This document shows positions 5,473 through 6,897 of a stretch of DNA of 6,897 nucleotides, one piece after another. Each line of letters starts with the position of its first letter. Positions within the stretch are counted from its first letter, which is position 1. The DNA is from Pseudomonadota bacterium (GTDB lineage: Bacteria; Pseudomonadota; Alphaproteobacteria; Rhizobiales; Rhizobiaceae), in NCBI GenBank assembly GCA_023404095.1, contig JAEYDD010000001.1, forward strand, positions 1-6,897, in the 5' to 3' direction. A program made the position numbers and the translations under genes. Under the pieces are notes generated by a model that did not search any database, had not been told where the DNA came from, and saw nothing but the letters and a program-made list of their open reading frames with translations.

Positions 5473-5480
5473 CAATTTTG
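5473..5480 (+). promoter_or_regulatory. Weak -7 box of the excision operon
   Basis: CAATTTTG matches TAnnTTTG except for the first base, and lies 25 bases before the ATG at 5506. The -33 position (5450-5453) reads GGAT, which does not match. Such a promoter would be expected to need an activator, consistent with the palindrome just upstream. Confidence 0.35.
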
Positions 5481-5505
5481 CGCCATAATCAAAAAGCGTA
5501 AAAGA

Positions 5506-5847
5506 ATGGAAATAATTACTCTGGATCATCAGGTATATCAAGATTTGGTGACTCGAATTAATCGGATTTCCGATTATGTATTCAAAAAAGCAGCAGTGCC
5601 TACAGCAGAGCCTGAAATATGGCTGACAAGTGAGGAACTGGCTGAACTTCTTAAAATTAGTACGAGAACTCTTCAGCGTATGAGGAAAGAACGAACCATC
5701 CCTTATTGTATGATACGGAGTAAATGCCTGTATCGTTTTTCCGATGTGGAAAAATGTATTGCACAACGTATTGTCAGCTGTAATCCGCAGACGCTGGATG
5801 AGTTTAGAGAAAGTTATAGAACTACTCACGAATCTACTTCCCGATGA
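5506..5847 (+). CDS. Xis2c-like helix-turn-helix excisionase
   Basis: This 113-residue protein has a MerR/excisionase-type helix-turn-helix at about residues 38-82 (WLTSEELAELLKISTRTLQRMRKERTIPYCMIRSKCLYRFSDVEKCI). The pattern is the 'HTH_17' kind: a helix-turn-helix, a wing carrying the R..YRF turn, and a closing helix. The N-terminal 35 residues are probably helical. Small proteins of this type, in overlapping pairs upstream of an orf3 gene, form the excision operon of CTnDOT-like conjugative transposons, where they act as recombination directionality factors for the integrase. The stop codon overlaps the next start (ATGA, 5844-5847), indicating translational coupling. The gene is still fairly AT-rich. 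A plain transcriptional regulator role cannot be excluded. Confidence 0.75.
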   Translation: MEIITLDHQVYQDLVTRINRISDYVFKKAAVPTAEPEIWLTSEELAELLKISTRTLQRMRKERTIPYCMIRSKCLYRFSDVEKCIAQRIVSCNPQTLDEFRESYRTTHESTSR

Positions 5848-6179
5848 ATACTCCACTAGATACAACCACTTTTGAAAATTGGATGCGCCAAATTATGGAA
5901 CGCTTCGACCGGAACGAACAGCTTATCGCCTCCCTTACGAGCAAGGAACTCAGGGAGGTGAAATACCTCGACGGGGAACAGCTGCTCGACAATCAGGACT
6001 TATGCGAGTTGCTCAACACGAGCAAACGCTCCATCCAGCGTTACCGCAGTTCGGGGACACTGAAATACCAGATGCTTTGGCACAAGGTGTATTACAAGGA
6101 ATCGGACGTGCAGGAGTTCCTGAAAACCCATTTCAAAGAGTTTGAAGGGAAAAACATGGCGAAAAGGGAAAAGGCATGA
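5844..6179 (+). CDS. Xis2d-like helix-turn-helix protein
   Basis: This 111-residue protein is the second of the pair. The helix-turn-helix spans about 43-92 (DGEQLLDNQDLCELLNTSKRSIQRYRSSGTLKYQMLWHKVYYKESDVQEFL), again the HTH_17/excisionase pattern with a YY wing. The first 35 residues (NWMRQIMERFDRNEQLIASL) look like an amphipathic helix. In CTnDOT the corresponding Xis2d binds the attachment site and is required for excision. That function is inferred here from the order and overlap with the Xis2c-like gene and from the Orf3-like gene that follows. From about base 5880 onward the DNA becomes clearly richer in G and C than everything to the left, as if the backbone of the element starts inside this gene. 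Confidence 0.75.
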   Translation: MNTPLDTTTFENWMRQIMERFDRNEQLIASLTSKELREVKYLDGEQLLDNQDLCELLNTSKRSIQRYRSSGTLKYQMLWHKVYYKESDVQEFLKTHFKEFEGKNMAKREKA

Positions 6180-6180
6180 C

Positions 6181-6217
6181 GCCACAAACTTCCAGACGGA
6201 AGCCACAAGCTGCCACA
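6181..6217 (+). repeat. Three phased GCCACA repeats in the xis2d-orf3 gap
   Basis: GCCACA occurs at 6181, 6202 and 6212, spaced 21 and 10 bases, which puts all three on about the same face of the helix. A short inverted repeat CTTCC (6189-6193)/GGAAG (6198-6202) lies between the first two. It directly follows the stop codon at 6177-6179. Confidence 0.5.
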
Positions 6218-6230
6218 CGGTTCTTCCCCC

Positions 6231-6261
6231 ATTGCGGGACGGTTGATAGCCGCTACTTTCG
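6231..6261 (+). promoter_or_regulatory. Possible promoter of the orf3-like gene
   Basis: ATTG (6231-6234) and TACTTTCG (6254-6261) are one mismatch each from TTTG and TAnnTTTG and have the standard 19-base spacing. The box lies 40 bases before the ATG at 6302. Expression from the upstream excision promoter is equally possible. Confidence 0.35.
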
Positions 6262-6301
6262 TGGGCGAAACAATTTCATTTTTAATTTAAAGCAATAAAG
6301 T

Positions 6302-6787
6302 ATGGAACAAAAAAAGAATCAAAAGGACGTGCTGATTGTCCGGGACGAGAAGACGGGCGAAATCAGCGTCGTCGCCGGGCTTAAAAAGGACGGCACGCCG
6401 AAAACGACTGCCGCTTCGGGAGCCAACCAGAAGGATTTTCTGTTGTTCGACAAGAACAGCAACCCGCTGGACAGCTTTCTGGACAACTTTTTCCGGCAAT
6501 GCAAGGAGCCGAAACGCTTCGGCTTCTACCGGGTGGCGGCGGAGAACATCGAGCATGTGATAGACGTCCTCAAAGACCTGCTTAAAAATCCCGAAAAGAA
6601 CCGTGACCTGCTGGAACCGCACCACGTGGATACGTCCAAGTACGAACAGCAGGCGCAAACTGTACCCGAAGAAGTCAAACCTACTTCCGATGCGCCCAAT
6701 GATCTCAACCCTTTTTGGCAATCAGTTGAAGAGCATTGGTTTCCTGAAGAAAAAGAGTCCGAAAAACCGAATGTAGCTAACACTTGA
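6302..6787 (+). CDS. Orf3-like (DUF3945/DUF4099-type) ICE backbone protein, apparently truncated
   Basis: The 161 codons open with MEQKKNQKDVLIVRDEKTGEISVVAGL and continue through a conserved-looking block to about residue 120 (QKDFLLFDKNSNPLDSFLDNFF...GFYRVAAENIEHVIDVLKDLLKNPEKNRDLL...YEQQAQTV). I associate this with the N-terminus of the long (roughly 400-550 residue) DUF3945/DUF4099 proteins encoded between the xis genes and the topoisomerase gene of Bacteroides conjugative transposons. After about residue 125 the text changes to an acidic, Trp/Pro-rich tail (NDLNPFWQSVEEHWFPEEKE) that I do not recognise, and the gene stops. The DNA shifts from G+C-rich to AT-rich at about 6680. An insertion or deletion that replaced the 3' part fits best. 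A naturally short homologue is possible. A cellular role for the family is not established. Confidence 0.6.
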   Translation: MEQKKNQKDVLIVRDEKTGEISVVAGLKKDGTPKTTAASGANQKDFLLFDKNSNPLDSFLDNFFRQCKEPKRFGFYRVAAENIEHVIDVLKDLLKNPEKNRDLLEPHHVDTSKYEQQAQTVPEEVKPTSDAPNDLNPFWQSVEEHWFPEEKESEKPNVANT

Positions 6788-6897
6788 AAAGGGACCCGGA
6801 ACAACATTTAAAAAGTGCCCCACCCATGGGTATGTTTAACCGAACAAAATTGGTATATTCATAAAAACCAATGGCGTTCATAATATGTACCACATGG
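6788..6897. other. Terminal 110 bases without a recognised gene
   Basis: There is no convincing coding sequence here on either strand. The region holds a ten-base palindrome ACCCATGGGT (6822-6831) and a short inverted repeat ATTGGT (6849-6854)/ACCAAT (6867-6872). It directly follows the abrupt end of the orf3-like gene, so it may be the edge of an inserted element, but no insertion-sequence terminus could be identified by eye. Confidence 0.4.

Noticed and set aside
5464..5865. 133-codon minus-strand open frame over the Xis2c-like gene.
   Set aside because: It is the antisense of a gene with a clear helix-turn-helix and a coupled ATGA overlap with its neighbour. The antisense translation shows no domain.
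5879..6145. 88-codon + strand open frame within the Xis2d-like gene.
   Set aside because: It is an alternative frame in G+C-rich DNA, Pro/Arg/Gly-rich without any motif, while the main frame encodes an HTH.
6287..6721. 144-codon minus-strand open frame opposite the orf3-like gene.
   Set aside because: Its composition is typical of antisense translation of G+C-rich coding DNA. The + strand frame has the family-like N-terminus.
6777..6881. 34-codon minus-strand ORF (MNAIGFYEYTNF...) near the right edge.
   Set aside because: It is short, unrecognised and without a promoter or ribosome site. It could be part of an inserted element, but the sequence does not support it as a gene.

Overview
The window looks like the left end of an integrative mobile element (ICE/CTnDOT-like or a related genomic island) sitting in the chromosome of a Bacteroides/Phocaeicola-type bacterium. 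Four things point to that group. Promoters are of the TTTG-N19-TAnnTTTG type, several with exact 19-bp spacing. Intergenic DNA is AT-rich and Shine-Dalgarno sequences are weak or absent. The first bases encode, on the minus strand, a MutS2-like N-terminus typical of Bacteroidales. The mobile genes belong to families known from Bacteroides conjugative transposons.

Layout. Bases 1-52 are the start of a leftward mutS2-like gene, followed by its promoter and an oppositely directed tRNA-Ser(UGA) gene at 169-253. I read this part as host chromosome. Bases 254-554 are a non-coding control region with a strong intrinsic terminator, five helically phased GACAA repeats, an 11-bp inverted repeat and a nested pair of inverted repeats. 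It leads into a 410-residue tyrosine recombinase (555-1787). The likely left attachment junction lies either in the tRNA 3' end or at a GTTnnTTTGC-like core at 498-507; the window alone cannot decide. The recombinase is followed 19 bases later by a small RhuM-N-terminal-like DNA-binding protein.

Accessory genes fill about 2.4-5.3 kb: a phosphoribosyltransferase with an unusual N-terminal half, a DUF1905/YdeI-OmdA-type protein, and, on the minus strand, a 395-residue protein made of three GIY-YIG-like repeats of which only the first keeps a plausible nuclease motif. I can assign no system function to this cargo.

From about 5.3 kb comes what looks like the excision module. A regulatory region with face-to-face -7 boxes and a palindromic operator-like site precedes two overlapping small helix-turn-helix genes (Xis2c/Xis2d-like, ATGA overlap). 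These are followed by the start of an Orf3-like (DUF3945/DUF4099-type) backbone gene. That last gene seems to be cut short: its family-like, G+C-rich N-terminus gives way near 6.68 kb to an AT-richer tail and a stop at 6787, and the final 110 bases hold no gene I recognise.

An IntDOT-like recombinase at the edge would integrate and excise the element, with the two HTH proteins as recombination directionality factors. The genes in between are passengers, possibly with defence or stress roles. All family assignments are from reading the protein sequences; no database search was run.
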